64,000 nt of DNA, taken from assembly GCF_018128065.1 (NCBI RefSeq), contig NZ_CP072359.1:1302001-1366000 (forward strand), in the 5' to 3' direction. Position numbers and translations under genes: made by a program. Below are positions 45,105-54,435 of the stretch, piece after piece. Numbering within the stretch: position 1 is the first letter of the stretch; each line of letters starts with the position of its first letter. The stretch is from Prevotella melaninogenica (GTDB lineage Bacteria; Bacteroidota; Bacteroidia; Bacteroidales; Bacteroidaceae). Below the pieces are notes generated by a model, which saw only the letters and a list, made by a program, of their open reading frames with translations, was not told where the DNA came from and did not search any database.

Positions 45105-45527
45105 CTAATAATTCATGTAACGCATAACCTTTCGGAAATAAGCTTGTGTCTTTGCTACGTTATATCGAATACCTCCGCTCCATAAACGGATAGCTTTCTC
45201 AATACTGTTCAATGGATTGTGGAAACTCTGGATGATTACAAACATCTCCTTTGACTTCGTAGCACTAAATCGATCAGAAAGTGAATAACGCTTGTTACTA
45301 CCAGTACTCTTGAGAATGTTGTTACACTCTCTTACCAAAACAGGTGAAATCTGCAGTACACCAACATAAGAACCATTTACGGCTGCTGGATTACCCTTGC
45401 TTTCTATCTGAATGATTGCTTTCATTACTGGTTCCCAATCAAAACCATCAGTTGTGGCAGACACTTCAACATGTGAAGCGAAAATCATTAAGAAACAAAT
45501 ACTTACTACTTTTAAAATTCTCATCAT
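45105..45527 (-). CDS. Small exported lytic-transglycosylase-like protein
   Basis: A 140-residue protein with a signal peptide ending near VEVSAT, then a short SLT (goose-lysozyme-like) fold: AIIQIESKGNPAAVNGSYVG with the catalytic-type Glu, GVLQISP, and IRLWSGG (NRYxGG-like) near the end. It would cleave peptidoglycan glycan strands in the periplasm. Shorter than most SLT proteins, with no extra wall-binding domain. MMR start: Met at 45527 or 45524. It has a 109-nt structured leader and its own promoter. Confidence 0.78.
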   Translation of the reverse strand: MMRILKVVSICFLMIFASHVEVSATTDGFDWEPVMKAIIQIESKGNPAAVNGSYVGVLQISPVLVRECNNILKSTGSNKRYSLSDRFSATKSKEMFVIIQSFHNPLNSIEKAIRLWSGGIRYNVAKTQAYFRKVMRYMNY

Positions 45528-45550
45528 TAAAAATTTTCCGAAACCTTGGA

Positions 45551-45615
45551 AGAGTAGGTCAATAGAGCTACTCTCTACGGCGTGTTCCTATGTGAGAATG
45601 AGTTACTACCACGCC
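45551..45615 (-). ncRNA. Structured leader of the transglycosylase gene
   Basis: Two perfect stems lie between promoter and ATG: GGCGTG/CACGCC (45579-45584 with 45610-45615) and AGAGTAG/CTACTCT (45551-45557 with 45568-45574). No known riboswitch was recognised. Confidence 0.4.
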
Positions 45616-45635
45616 TCAGTTTCATGTTAACGTTG

Positions 45636-45643
45636 CAAAGTTA
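45636..45643 (-). promoter_or_regulatory. Transglycosylase promoter, -7 box
   Basis: Minus-strand TAACTTTG, 108 bp before the start. Confidence 0.55.
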
Positions 45644-45798
45644 CGAAAAATAATCCTGATACACAAGACTTTAACATTTAATTTATAAAGTTAAGAATGA
45701 GGTTAAGATGGAATAAAAGTAAACTTTAGTTGCTCGGAGTCGATGAAATCATAATATTTTTGAACTATAAGCAATTTGTAGCATTGAAAAAGAATGTT

Positions 45799-45806
45799 TA
45801 CCTTTG
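45799..45806 (+). promoter_or_regulatory. GH25 promoter, -7 box
   Basis: TACCTTTG, 94 nt before the ATG at 45901. Confidence 0.55.
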
Positions 45807-45900
45807 TAATGAATTTAAGTTTTCAGATAGCATGTTGTTGAAGCTTTGCTCACTAATATGCTTGATAAATCCAGACAGCCTTTATAAGTCAAGATAATAG

Positions 45901-46692
45901 ATGATAAAGCGTAAACGTAGGCGCAAGAAGCAAGGGCGCAGTAAATACAGTTTTTGGTGGTGGTTCTGTGCTGCATTAGCGGTGCTGATAGTTGTCCTTA
46001 TCATTGACTTAAAACCATGGCATAAACGTCGTACTGTTGTTAGTAATGAATGGCCTTATCATGATATTACAAAGGGTCCTTACACTAATGATTTTGATGG
46101 TCTTGACATTTCACGCCATCAGGGGAAAATACATTGGGATGAGCTTGTTGAGGAGAATTCACAACTACGCTTTGTCTATATCAAGGCAACAGAAGGTAGT
46201 TCTATTGTTGATCCGTTCTATAAGAAGAACTTTAAGTCTGCCAAAGAAAAAGGCTTATTAGTAGGCTCTTACCACTTTCTAACTTATCGAACCTCTATGG
46301 AACGTCAAGTAGATAATTTTCTTGCAAACATTGACCTTAGTCAACAAGACTTACTATTACTTGTTGATATTGAGAAAGATGGCACACGCAATTGGGGACG
46401 TGAAACCATTCAGAAGAATCTTGCCGAGTTTATCCGACTAATAAAGGAACGAACAGGGCACTCACCAATGATTTATACCAATGAAACCTATTATCAACAG
46501 AATCTCTATCCAGAGTTTAATCGTTATCATCTGTTCATTGCAAACTATAATATTCAACCACAACTGATTGGTACTAAATATGATATATGGCAATTAAGTA
46601 AGCGTGGTAGAGTTCGAGGAATATGGACATACGTAGACATTAACCAGCTACGAGAAGGCGTGTCCGTAGATGATTTCAAGATGCCAAAATAA
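45901..46692 (+). CDS. GH25 muramidase, membrane-anchored
   Basis: A 263-residue lysozyme cleaving beta-1,4 MurNAc-GlcNAc bonds. A very basic cytoplasmic N-terminus (MIKRKRRRKKQGR) precedes one transmembrane helix (residues 22-41), so the enzyme hangs in the periplasm. The GH25 barrel shows DGLDISRHQGKIHWDEL, FVYIKATEGSS, GSYHFLTYR, LVDIEKDG (D-x-E catalytic pair) and WQLSKRGRV. A second GH25 without this anchor lies at 57136. Its stop is 20 bp from the convergent hypothetical gene. Confidence 0.92.
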   Translation: MIKRKRRRKKQGRSKYSFWWWFCAALAVLIVVLIIDLKPWHKRRTVVSNEWPYHDITKGPYTNDFDGLDISRHQGKIHWDELVEENSQLRFVYIKATEGSSIVDPFYKKNFKSAKEKGLLVGSYHFLTYRTSMERQVDNFLANIDLSQQDLLLLVDIEKDGTRNWGRETIQKNLAEFIRLIKERTGHSPMIYTNETYYQQNLYPEFNRYHLFIANYNIQPQLIGTKYDIWQLSKRGRVRGIWTYVDINQLREGVSVDDFKMPK

Positions 46693-46695
46693 GGA

Positions 46696-46730
46696 GATTG
46701 TACTGATTTTATCAGCAATCGGTTACAATC
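46696..46730. terminator. Hairpin between convergent genes
   Basis: GATTGTACTGATT (46696-46708) pairs with AATCGGTTACAATC (46717-46730) imperfectly; it overlaps the end of the gene at 46712. Confidence 0.5.
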
Positions 46731-47146
46731 TTATTGACGATACAGATTTTGTCAGTTGACTTATAGCTTGCTTTATTCAGCGAATTAAAATCGGTTACAT
46801 TACGATAGATACTTGAGAAGGCAACGAGCTTGTTTCCCTTAATGAATAGAAGCGTGCAGATACTATCAAACAAAGTATTGTCAAGGATGGCAGCCCTGTC
46901 CCCAGCATAGCCCATATCGATATTCTCATCAGAAGCTGTACGACTATCATAAGGCTTAATAACTATCATTGTATCCCAATCTTTATCTTTATATAACTCA
47001 TGAACAGAAAAACAAGTTTCGTTCTTCCGAAGCGTTTGTAAGTTATCATTCAAATTTACCTCACGGTAAGGTACATTGACACACCAAATAATTGCACCGA
47101 TGAGGATGACAGAAAAGAAGATTAGTAGTAGGGTCTTTGTTTTCAT
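46712..47146 (-). CDS. Hypothetical membrane-anchored protein
   Basis: A 144-residue protein with one N-terminal hydrophobic helix (LLLIFFSVILIGAIIWCV) and an otherwise soluble part that would lie outside the inner membrane. I recognise no family. Features: NETCFSVHELYKD, a DTMIVIKPYDSR strand, and a pair of Cys near the middle and end. Downstream of fhs but separated by a terminator-like hairpin, so probably its own unit. Confidence 0.7.
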   Translation of the reverse strand: MKTKTLLLIFFSVILIGAIIWCVNVPYREVNLNDNLQTLRKNETCFSVHELYKDKDWDTMIVIKPYDSRTASDENIDMGYAGDRAAILDNTLFDSICTLLFIKGNKLVAFSSIYRNVTDFNSLNKASYKSTDKICIVNKIVTDC

Positions 47147-47206
47147 ATTATTGTAGTTAACAATCTAAATTATATCTGGTAATATAACACCACGTGTCAA
47201 GAGAAA

Positions 47207-47248
47207 ACTTGTCCAGTTTATCTATGAGCCATAGAAAACCAGACAAGT
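47207..47248 (-). terminator. Terminator after fhs
   Basis: ACTTGTCCAGTTT (47207-47219) pairs with AAAACCAGACAAGT (47235-47248) with minor mismatch; TTTTCTC follows on the minus strand. Confidence 0.7.
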
Positions 47249-47278
47249 ATAGATTTAAATTAAAATCATTGATTGCTA

Positions 47279-48946
47279 CTAAGCTAAACCTTCTATCTGA
47301 CCACGTACAATGTCAATCTTTTCAGCTTGAGGTATTTTTGGTAAACCAGGCATACGCATCATTTCGCCAGCAATAGCAACAATCATCTCAGAACCGCCAT
47401 TGATAACAAAGTCACGGATGGTGATATCAAAGTTTTTAGCTACACCCACCTGTTTTGGATCCTCACTGAAAGAGAATTGTGTCTTAGCTATGCAGACAGG
47501 GAATCGTTCCATTCCCCATAATTTAATACGAGCGAGCTTATTGAGCGCCGATTTCTTAAAGATAACAGAACGAGCACCATAAATATTCTTGGCAATCTTG
47601 TTTACCTTTTCCTCAATACTATCATCATCAGCATAAGTCATGTTGATTTCTTTCGCTCCATGCTTATCAATCGTTTCTACGACAAGATGGGCTAATTCTT
47701 CTGCGCCTTCACCACCTTTCAAGAATACATTGTTTTCAGCAAAACCAACACCCAACATTTTACAATGATCAGCAAGGAGTGCAATTTCTTCCTCTGTATC
47801 GTCACCATATTTGTTAAGTGTAACAATTACTGGCTGTCCAAAACGTTGCATATTTTCAACATGACGATCAAGGTTTGCAAAGCCATCTACAAGTGCTTGA
47901 CGTTCCTGTTCGCGTGACGCACCGTCAACAAGTCCACCATGCATCTTCAAACCACGTAAAGTTGAAACAAGAACAGTAGCACGAGGAAGTATCTCAGCTT
48001 TACGACATTTGATGTCCAAGAACTTCTCTGCCCCAAGGTCGGCACCGAAACCAGCCTCAGTTATAGCATATTCGCTTACTGACATCGCCATCTTGGTTGC
48101 AACCAAACTGTTACAGCCATGGGCTATATTCGCAAATGGTCCACCATGAACAAAGGCTGGTGTTCCCTCAAGTGTCTGAACAAGATTAGGCTTAATAGCA
48201 TCCATCAGAAGTACTGTTATTGCACCAGCTATGCCAAGGTCGCGTACTCTAAATGGTTTGTCGTCAAAGGTGATACCCAAAACCATATTCTCAATACGGC
48301 GACGGAGGTCTTGCTCACTGTCGGCGAGACATAATGCTGCCATTATCTCACTTGCTGGCGTAATATCAAAACCTGATTGCGAAGGTAAACCATCTGTAGA
48401 AGCTCCCAGACCTGTAACGATGTTGCGAAGGCTACGATCATTTACGTCCAAAACACGCCTCCAAAGAATCTGTTTTAATGTAAAACCTTCACTTCGATGC
48501 TGATAAATATAGTTATCAAGCAAGGCGGCAATCATATCATGTGCACTCGTGATAGCATGGAAGTCACCCGTAAAATGAAGGTTAATCTTCTCCATAGGCA
48601 CAACCTGTGCGTATCCTCCTCCAGCAGCACCACCTTTCATACCGAAACAAGGACCAAGACTTGGCTCACGTAGAGCAAGAACAGAACGTTTACCAATGCG
48701 ATTTAATGCCATTGATAAACCTATACTAACAGTAGTTTTACCAATACCAGCACGGGTAGGGGAGATTGAACTAACAAGCACAAGGCGATTACAAGCTACT
48801 CGCTCTTCATTAATCAATGAAAGAGGAACTTTCGCCATATACTTACCATAATGTTCTAAGGAATCAGCTGGGATACCAACCGTAGCTGCTACTTCCTCAA
48901 TTGGCTTCATTTTACATGAGCGTGCAATTTCAATGTCAGATTTCAT
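47279..48946 (-). CDS. fhs: Formate--tetrahydrofolate ligase
   Basis: Makes 10-formyl-THF from formate, THF and ATP, feeding one-carbon units to purine and formyl-Met synthesis. The 555-residue protein has the P-loop [64 protein letters not shown] and the C-terminal GLPKIPQA. The P-loop has Arg and Ile where Clostridium enzymes have Pro and Glu. Monocistronic, TATCTTTG box 31 bp upstream. Confidence 0.96.
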   Translation of the reverse strand: MKSDIEIARSCKMKPIEEVAATVGIPADSLEHYGKYMAKVPLSLINEERVACNRLVLVSSISPTRAGIGKTTVSIGLSMALNRIGKRSVLALREPSLGPCFGMKGGAAGGGYAQVVPMEKINLHFTGDFHAITSAHDMIAALLDNYIYQHRSEGFTLKQILWRRVLDVNDRSLRNIVTGLGASTDGLPSQSGFDITPASEIMAALCLADSEQDLRRRIENMVLGITFDDKPFRVRDLGIAGAITVLLMDAIKPNLVQTLEGTPAFVHGGPFANIAHGCNSLVATKMAMSVSEYAITEAGFGADLGAEKFLDIKCRKAEILPRATVLVSTLRGLKMHGGLVDGASREQERQALVDGFANLDRHVENMQRFGQPVIVTLNKYGDDTEEEIALLADHCKMLGVGFAENNVFLKGGEGAEELAHLVVETIDKHGAKEINMTYADDDSIEEKVNKIAKNIYGARSVIFKKSALNKLARIKLWGMERFPVCIAKTQFSFSEDPKQVGVAKNFDITIRDFVINGGSEMIVAIAGEMMRMPGLPKIPQAEKIDIVRGQIEGLA

Positions 48947-48976
48947 AGTTATATTCTTTTTATAAAGTTATTGTCG

Positions 48977-48984
48977 CAAAGATA
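48977..48984 (-). promoter_or_regulatory. fhs promoter, -7 box
   Basis: Minus-strand TATCTTTG, 30 bp before the fhs start. Confidence 0.6.
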
Positions 48985-49186
48985 AAAATAAAATTTGAAT
49001 ATAACTACTTCTTGTGGAAAAAGTTTTATGCTTTTAATATCGTTTTGACAAAGAAACAATTTCACTTAATTTCTTATCGGAAAGACTATTTTTTATATCT
49101 GGTGTTCGCCTACATTTCCATGATTAGTCAATCTTTGGTGCCATACCATTCATTATAATGACTATTGTTAACCATTTTTGCCCTTT

Positions 49187-49274
49187 AATACCAATGTGCT
49201 AATGCCCAACACCATCCGTGCTGTTGGCAAACACCAATTGTGTTAAGCATTAACATAATTATGTTTAGCATTAT
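49187..49274. repeat. 22-nt phased intergenic repeat, family B, copy 3
   Basis: Units start at 49187, 49209, 49231 and 49253; the middle two begin ACACCATCCGTG and ACACCAATTGTG. It lies in the 431-bp gap upstream of fhs, where nothing else was recognised. Confidence 0.7.
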
Positions 49275-49377
49275 ATATTCAAAGGAGTTGACAATGAAAG
49301 AGTAAACTATTTAGGGTTTATTGGAGAGAACAATAATCTCTAATAAATGGAATGACATATTCTTTAGTTAAAGCATA

Positions 49378-49830
49378 CTAAAATAAGGAGTTTGCACTCC
49401 AAATCAAAACTGCATAACGCAGCACCTTGCCGATTGTAATACTCAAAACCGACAAAGCAATATTAGCACGTGTGAGTCCTAAGACAATGGTGATAGCACT
49501 GCCAAGAATTGGAAGAAAAGCAAAGAAGCCCATCCATGCGCCTCGTCCACCCATAAAACGATAAGCTCTGTCTAAAGACGATTGCTTCACATGGAAATAA
49601 CGTTCAAGCCACTCCAGCTTACCCAATCTGCCAAGACCATAATTTAGCATTCCTCCTAATACATTACCGATACTTCCATAAACAAGTAATAAAATGGGGT
49701 CTACTCCAGCTGCAAGTAACGCAAGCATCACCGCTTCGCTACTAAAAGGTAAGAAACTACCTGCAAGGAATGCTGATAAAAACATTCCCCAATAACCATA
49801 ATCTACGAGTAATTGTGTAAAAAAATCCAT
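49378..49830 (-). CDS. VTT/YqaA-like (DedA-related) membrane protein
   Basis: A 150-residue inner-membrane protein of the SNARE-associated/VTT fold: YGYWGMFLSAFLAGSFLPFSSEAVMLALLAAG with the E of the reentrant loop, NVLGGMLNYGLGR, and FAFLPILGSAITIVLGL. Relatives act as lipid (undecaprenyl-phosphate or phosphatidylethanolamine) scramblases. The frame is open to 49884, but the first residues there are not hydrophobic-family sequence, so ATG 49830 is preferred. It overlaps the end of the next upstream gene by 28 nt, suggesting coupling. Confidence 0.85.
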   Translation of the reverse strand: MDFFTQLLVDYGYWGMFLSAFLAGSFLPFSSEAVMLALLAAGVDPILLLVYGSIGNVLGGMLNYGLGRLGKLEWLERYFHVKQSSLDRAYRFMGGRGAWMGFFAFLPILGSAITIVLGLTRANIALSVLSITIGKVLRYAVLIWSANSLF

Positions 49831-50747
49831 AAGTTGAATAGGGTGATGATAAGAGCTGAATATAAGAGAATCAGAAACATCCAATTGGTTATCCTTGTAC
49901 GTGTAAGCGCAAAGAAATGTGCTATTAAAGGTGCTGTTGTAACAATCATTACACTCAACAAAGCATCATAGTGCTGAGGTTGGAGGAACATAAAAACTAT
50001 TGTTACGACATCTATTGTTATAAAAATCTGATAGAACAAACGTGTTCTTATATTGTCATTACGCTTCTGGTTTATAAAATGAGCAATACCTATCATTGCG
50101 CATATTAGTACAAATGACAATGTTAATATCTGATTAATATTCAATAATTTAAAATTGAATGGCTCAGCAAACACTGTAATCTTAGCAAAATGATTTAAAA
50201 GGATAGTTATATTTCCTTTGACAGCCAAATATCCAGCATAGAACCAATAAGGAAGTATTATGCCGAGTAAAGAAGCAACAAAATTGCGAGGACTCATCGA
50301 AAGAATATTTGTACGCATAATGATCCAAAGTATAGGAAGGAAGAATAAAGCTTGTACCCAAACGATACTTGCCATACCTATACAGAAAAAAGCATAGAAA
50401 GTCCAACCTGGTGCATGTGTATCCTGATAGCAACGAAATGCAAAAGTATAGAAGCCAACAAAGCCCAACATGATGATAGCCGCTTGAATAGAGGGAAACA
50501 TGAAGACTGCCATGGTAGCAAAAACCAAAAACGAGCATGAAACCATTCTACTATAGATACGAATAAGTGCATTGGCATTATTCAGTTCCATCATAAGATA
50601 AGTAGACAACAAGAGGCAAATACCTGGTACTATTACAGCAAGGTTATATAAGCCTGCTACAATCCATACAAGAGCAGCCGCTGAGACAACGTATGCTTGT
50701 GTCCAGCGGCTTTCTGCTATTCGATTTTGAATGCGTTTTTGTTGCAT
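49803..50747 (-). CDS. Uncharacterised multi-pass membrane protein
   Basis: A 314-residue protein with about nine hydrophobic helices and few soluble loops. A positively charged start (MQQKRIQNRIAESR) suggests a cytoplasmic N-terminus. PPILWIIMRTNILSMSPRNF-like central segment and the aromatic HYDALLSVMIVTTAPLIAHFF near the end are seen. It recalls the DUF6427-type proteins of Bacteroidota but I cannot confirm this. Located between purD and the VTT gene on the same strand. Confidence 0.75.
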   Translation of the reverse strand: MQQKRIQNRIAESRWTQAYVVSAAALVWIVAGLYNLAVIVPGICLLLSTYLMMELNNANALIRIYSRMVSCSFLVFATMAVFMFPSIQAAIIMLGFVGFYTFAFRCYQDTHAPGWTFYAFFCIGMASIVWVQALFFLPILWIIMRTNILSMSPRNFVASLLGIILPYWFYAGYLAVKGNITILLNHFAKITVFAEPFNFKLLNINQILTLSFVLICAMIGIAHFINQKRNDNIRTRLFYQIFITIDVVTIVFMFLQPQHYDALLSVMIVTTAPLIAHFFALTRTRITNWMFLILLYSALIITLFNLWIFLHNYS

Positions 50748-50832
50748 AATACATAATATATGGAGATAGCCATATAAGTAATGCTATATCATAGAACTTA
50801 AAAGTTATCTCCTTTCCTTTAAGAAGCTAAGA

Positions 50833-52101
50833 CTATAAGTCTTGTCCTATATCTCTTCTAAAGTATTTATCTGTAAAATCAATCTTCTGAGCTTCTGCAA
50901 AACTCTTCTTAAGTGCTTCTTCTTTGTTCTCACCATAAGAAGACACAGCGATAACACGACCGCCTGCAGTAACAATCTGACCATCTTTCACTGCTGTACC
51001 GCTATGAAAGACAACAGAGCCTTCAATCTTTTCAAGTCCTGTAATTGGATAACCTTTTACATACTTTTCCGGATAACCACCACTGACAAGCATTACGCAG
51101 ACTGCAGAACGTGAATCAAATTCAACCTGTCGTTGATCGAGGTTACCCTCAGCAACTCCTTCAAAGAGGTCAACGATGTCACTCTTCAAGCGCAACATGA
51201 CACTCTCAGTCTCTGGGTCACCCATACGACAATTGTACTCGATTACCATTGGCTCACCGTTAACATTAATCAAACCAAAGAAGATAAAGCCTTTATAATC
51301 AATACCCTCTGTCTTCAAGCCATCAACGGTTGGACGAATAATGCGCTCTTCTACTTTTCTCATCCACTCCTTTGTGGCAAATGGAACAGGAGTAACACTA
51401 CCCATACCACCTGTGTTTAAGCCTGTGTCATGTTCACCAATGCGCTTATAATCCTTTGCTTCTGGTAATATCTGGTAGTGTGTGCCATCTGTGAGGACAA
51501 ATACTGAACACTCAATACCAGAAAGGAATTCCTCAATAACAACCTTTGCTGAAGCATTACCAAACATACCGCCAAGCATCTCACGCAACTCTTTTTTAGC
51601 TTCTTCAAGCGTAGAAAGAATGAGAACACCTTTACCAGCTGCCAAGCCATCGGCTTTTAAGACATAAGGAGCCTTGAGCGTTTCAAGAAATCGCATACCC
51701 TCCTCAATAGTCGTACCATCAAATGTTTCGTAAGCTGCTGTCGGAATGTTATGACGTTTCATAAATGCTTTGGCGAAGTCTTTTGAACCTTCCAGTACTG
51801 CACCAGCTTTTGAAGGACCAATAACAGGAACATTCGCGGTACGGCTATCTTCCTTAAAGCAGTCATAAACACCATTTACCAATGGGTCTTCAGGACCAAC
51901 AACAACCATATCAACTTTCTCTTTGACAACGAAGTCCTTCAGTTTATCAAAGTCATTTACTCCGATTGCAACGTTCTCACCAACTGCTCTCGTACCAGCA
52001 TTACCTGGTGCGATGAAGAGTTTGCTACACTTTGCACTCTGTACAATCTTCCATGCTAAGGCGTGTTCGCGCCCGCCGCTACCTAAAAGTAATATTCTCA
52101 T
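50833..52101 (-). CDS. purD: Phosphoribosylamine--glycine ligase
   Basis: GARS joins glycine and phosphoribosylamine with ATP, the second step of purine synthesis. The 422-residue ATP-grasp enzyme has the N-terminal [39 protein letters not shown] (ATP-binding), [13 protein letters not shown], and [13 protein letters not shown] with the metal-binding Glu and Asn. Length is standard. The gene stands apart from other pur genes and has a leader with two hairpins. Confidence 0.97.
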   Translation of the reverse strand: MRILLLGSGGREHALAWKIVQSAKCSKLFIAPGNAGTRAVGENVAIGVNDFDKLKDFVVKEKVDMVVVGPEDPLVNGVYDCFKEDSRTANVPVIGPSKAGAVLEGSKDFAKAFMKRHNIPTAAYETFDGTTIEEGMRFLETLKAPYVLKADGLAAGKGVLILSTLEEAKKELREMLGGMFGNASAKVVIEEFLSGIECSVFVLTDGTHYQILPEAKDYKRIGEHDTGLNTGGMGSVTPVPFATKEWMRKVEERIIRPTVDGLKTEGIDYKGFIFFGLINVNGEPMVIEYNCRMGDPETESVMLRLKSDIVDLFEGVAEGNLDQRQVEFDSRSAVCVMLVSGGYPEKYVKGYPITGLEKIEGSVVFHSGTAVKDGQIVTAGGRVIAVSSYGENKEEALKKSFAEAQKIDFTDKYFRRDIGQDL

Positions 52102-52115
52102 AAAGCTTTGCCCAG

Positions 52116-52154
52116 CCCCTCCGATGAAAGGAGGGGAGTGCAGACTTGCTGCAC
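52116..52154 (-). promoter_or_regulatory. Paired hairpins in the purD leader
   Basis: GTGCAG/CTGCAC (52138-52143 with 52149-52154) and CCCCTCC/GGAGGGG (52116-52122 with 52130-52136) lie 14-53 nt before the purD ATG. The second is strong. They could end the DPP IV transcript or control purD; no known riboswitch recognised. Confidence 0.4.
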
Positions 52155-52224
52155 AAGGGTATTTATTAATTGTTAGATACGATTATAAGCAATGATAAAG
52201 CGTACTTTTAATTATCATCAAACA

Positions 52225-54435
52225 CTATTTTAAAGGCTTCAGATAATCCTCAAAATACTGAGTAATACGCTCATGCAAGTGTACACTTTGATGTCCACGC
52301 ATGTTATGGGGCTCACCTGGATAAACGAAGAAGTCTGGTTGTGTGCCAGCTGCAATACAAGCCTTCAAGAAGGAATAAGCGTGCTGAGGAACAACAACAG
52401 GATCATTTAATCCTATAATAATCTGAAGTTTACCTTTAAGGTCCTTTGCCTTTGTTAGGAGTGAGGTCTGTGCATATCCTTCTAGGTTAGTCTGTGGAGT
52501 ATCCATATAACGCTCACCATACATAGCCTCATACCATTTCCAATCGATAACAGGTCCGCCAGCAACGCCGACTTTGAAAACATCAGGATAATTAGTAATC
52601 AATGAAGTTGTCATAAATCCACCGAATGACCATCCATGGACACCCATACGGTTCTGATCAACGTACGGAAGAGACTTTAAGTATTTAACGCCTTCCATCT
52701 GGTCTTTCATCTCCTCTTGACCAAGGTGACGGAATGTTGCCTGTTCAAACTCCTTTCCACGATGCTCGCTACCACGGTTGTCAAGAATGAAAAGTAGGTA
52801 GCCTTTCTGTGCCATATAGGTCTCCCAACCACGTGAACCCCAGTTCCATGAAGCCTCAACATTATGAGCATGAGGACCTCCATATACATAGATGACTGTA
52901 GGATACTTCTTGTTAGGATCAAAATTAACTGGCTTCACCATACGCCAATACAAGTCTGTCTTACCATCTGCAGCCTTTATCGTACCATTTGAATATTTAG
53001 GAACTGTATATCCGACCCAAGGATTAGCAGATGTAAAGTAATCATGACGCTGTGGCTTACTATCCAAACTAATGATTTCATACTTGTGAGGCACAGAGGG
53101 TTCACTGTAACTATCCATAATAGCATTACCATCTTGACTTAACTTTGGATAGTGATAACCACGACCATTATCAAGCAATGTGCGCTTACCTGATGCTACA
53201 CTAACAAGCCAAACATTGCGCTGAATAGGGTTACACTCGTTAGAAACATAAACAATACTCTTCTGTTTGCTATTGAAGCCGAGTACATCCATCACAACCC
53301 ACTTGCCACTTGTAATCTGTTTAACTTGTCGACCATCCTTGTTGAAAAGGTAAAGATGATTGTAACCATCCTTTTGACTCTGCATGATAAACTCATTGTC
53401 ATTCCATGGTAAGAACTGAATAGGATGACATGGTTCAACATATTTTGCATCCGTCTCACGATAGAGCTCCTGTAGTTTAGCTCCCGTAGTAGCATCATAA
53501 GAAACCAATCGGCAATCATTCTGATCACGATTAAGTTCAAACATATAGACTGTCTTCTCGTCTGGACTCCATGCGATGTTAGTAAAATACCGATCAGTTG
53601 GGTCACCTGCTTGAAGATAAATAGTCTTACCTGTTGTAAGATTATATACGCCGACAGTTACCTTATGAGAAGTTTCACCTGCCATTGGGTATTTTATAAT
53701 ATCAGCCTTGGCTGCACGTGACTCCCCCTTTACAGGTTTCCAATCTAATTCAGGAACATCAATTAGCGGATAGTCTGCAACCATACTTTGGTCCATACGA
53801 TAGAAAGCCAAACGATTTCCCTTTGGACTCCAGTAAAGTCCACCGTTGATACCAAACTCATCACGATGTACACTCTGACCATAAACAATATCCTTTGAAC
53901 CATCTGTTGTCAACTGGTTTTCAGTTCCTTTCGCATCTGTAACATACAACTGATGATCCTTAACAAAAGCAGTAGCACCAGAAACCTTATTCCAATCGCG
54001 AGCCTGAAGGGCAGAAGGACGACTCAATCGTTGTACTAACTTATGTTCCTTAAAGTTAATATAAAGGTCCTCTTTACCATTCTGAACCATTACAATAGGA
54101 CGTTCTGCATAAGGGAACTCAGCACCATAAAGATGACGTATAACCTCATCAGAAGCTGACAATCCAGCCCATTTGTTGATATCATCCAGTGAAAAGAGTA
54201 CCGCCTCTTTACCTGTCTTTTGGTCAACTAACGAACAGTTGTTAAGGTCTTGACGAACTAATTTCCCTCCCCACCACGTGAGATAACGCGCCTCAGGGCG
54301 CATGTTGTAGAAGTTTTTACCACCAAAGTTCAAATCCTCAAGTGTAAACTGCTTTTGTGCCATACTTTCAGTAGGACATAAAAGTCCTGTGAAGGCACAA
54401 AGCCCCACAAGACCAATAAATGATTTAATCTTCAT
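52225..54435 (-). CDS. S9B dipeptidyl peptidase IV
   Basis: A secreted serine peptidase of 736 residues removing X-Pro dipeptides. Signal peptide MKIKSFIGLVGLCAFTGLLC with cleavage near SMAQ; beta-propeller (residues about 50-480); then the alpha/beta-hydrolase domain with HGWSFGGFMTT (nucleophile Ser), IIGLNDPVVVPQHA (Asp) and PGEPHNMRGHQSVHL (His). The frame runs open to 54660, but that part is the antisense-like reading of the upstream gene, so the ATG at 54435 giving a signal peptide is chosen. It overlaps the preceding gene by 11 nt. Such DPP IV enzymes aid peptide use in asaccharolytic oral Bacteroidales. Confidence 0.95.
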   Translation of the reverse strand: MKIKSFIGLVGLCAFTGLLCPTESMAQKQFTLEDLNFGGKNFYNMRPEARYLTWWGGKLVRQDLNNCSLVDQKTGKEAVLFSLDDINKWAGLSASDEVIRHLYGAEFPYAERPIVMVQNGKEDLYINFKEHKLVQRLSRPSALQARDWNKVSGATAFVKDHQLYVTDAKGTENQLTTDGSKDIVYGQSVHRDEFGINGGLYWSPKGNRLAFYRMDQSMVADYPLIDVPELDWKPVKGESRAAKADIIKYPMAGETSHKVTVGVYNLTTGKTIYLQAGDPTDRYFTNIAWSPDEKTVYMFELNRDQNDCRLVSYDATTGAKLQELYRETDAKYVEPCHPIQFLPWNDNEFIMQSQKDGYNHLYLFNKDGRQVKQITSGKWVVMDVLGFNSKQKSIVYVSNECNPIQRNVWLVSVASGKRTLLDNGRGYHYPKLSQDGNAIMDSYSEPSVPHKYEIISLDSKPQRHDYFTSANPWVGYTVPKYSNGTIKAADGKTDLYWRMVKPVNFDPNKKYPTVIYVYGGPHAHNVEASWNWGSRGWETYMAQKGYLLFILDNRGSEHRGKEFEQATFRHLGQEEMKDQMEGVKYLKSLPYVDQNRMGVHGWSFGGFMTTSLITNYPDVFKVGVAGGPVIDWKWYEAMYGERYMDTPQTNLEGYAQTSLLTKAKDLKGKLQIIIGLNDPVVVPQHAYSFLKACIAAGTQPDFFVYPGEPHNMRGHQSVHLHERITQYFEDYLKPLK

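Noticed and set aside
49831..49884. Longer start for the VTT protein
   Set aside because: Extra residues overlap further into the upstream gene and do not match the family start.
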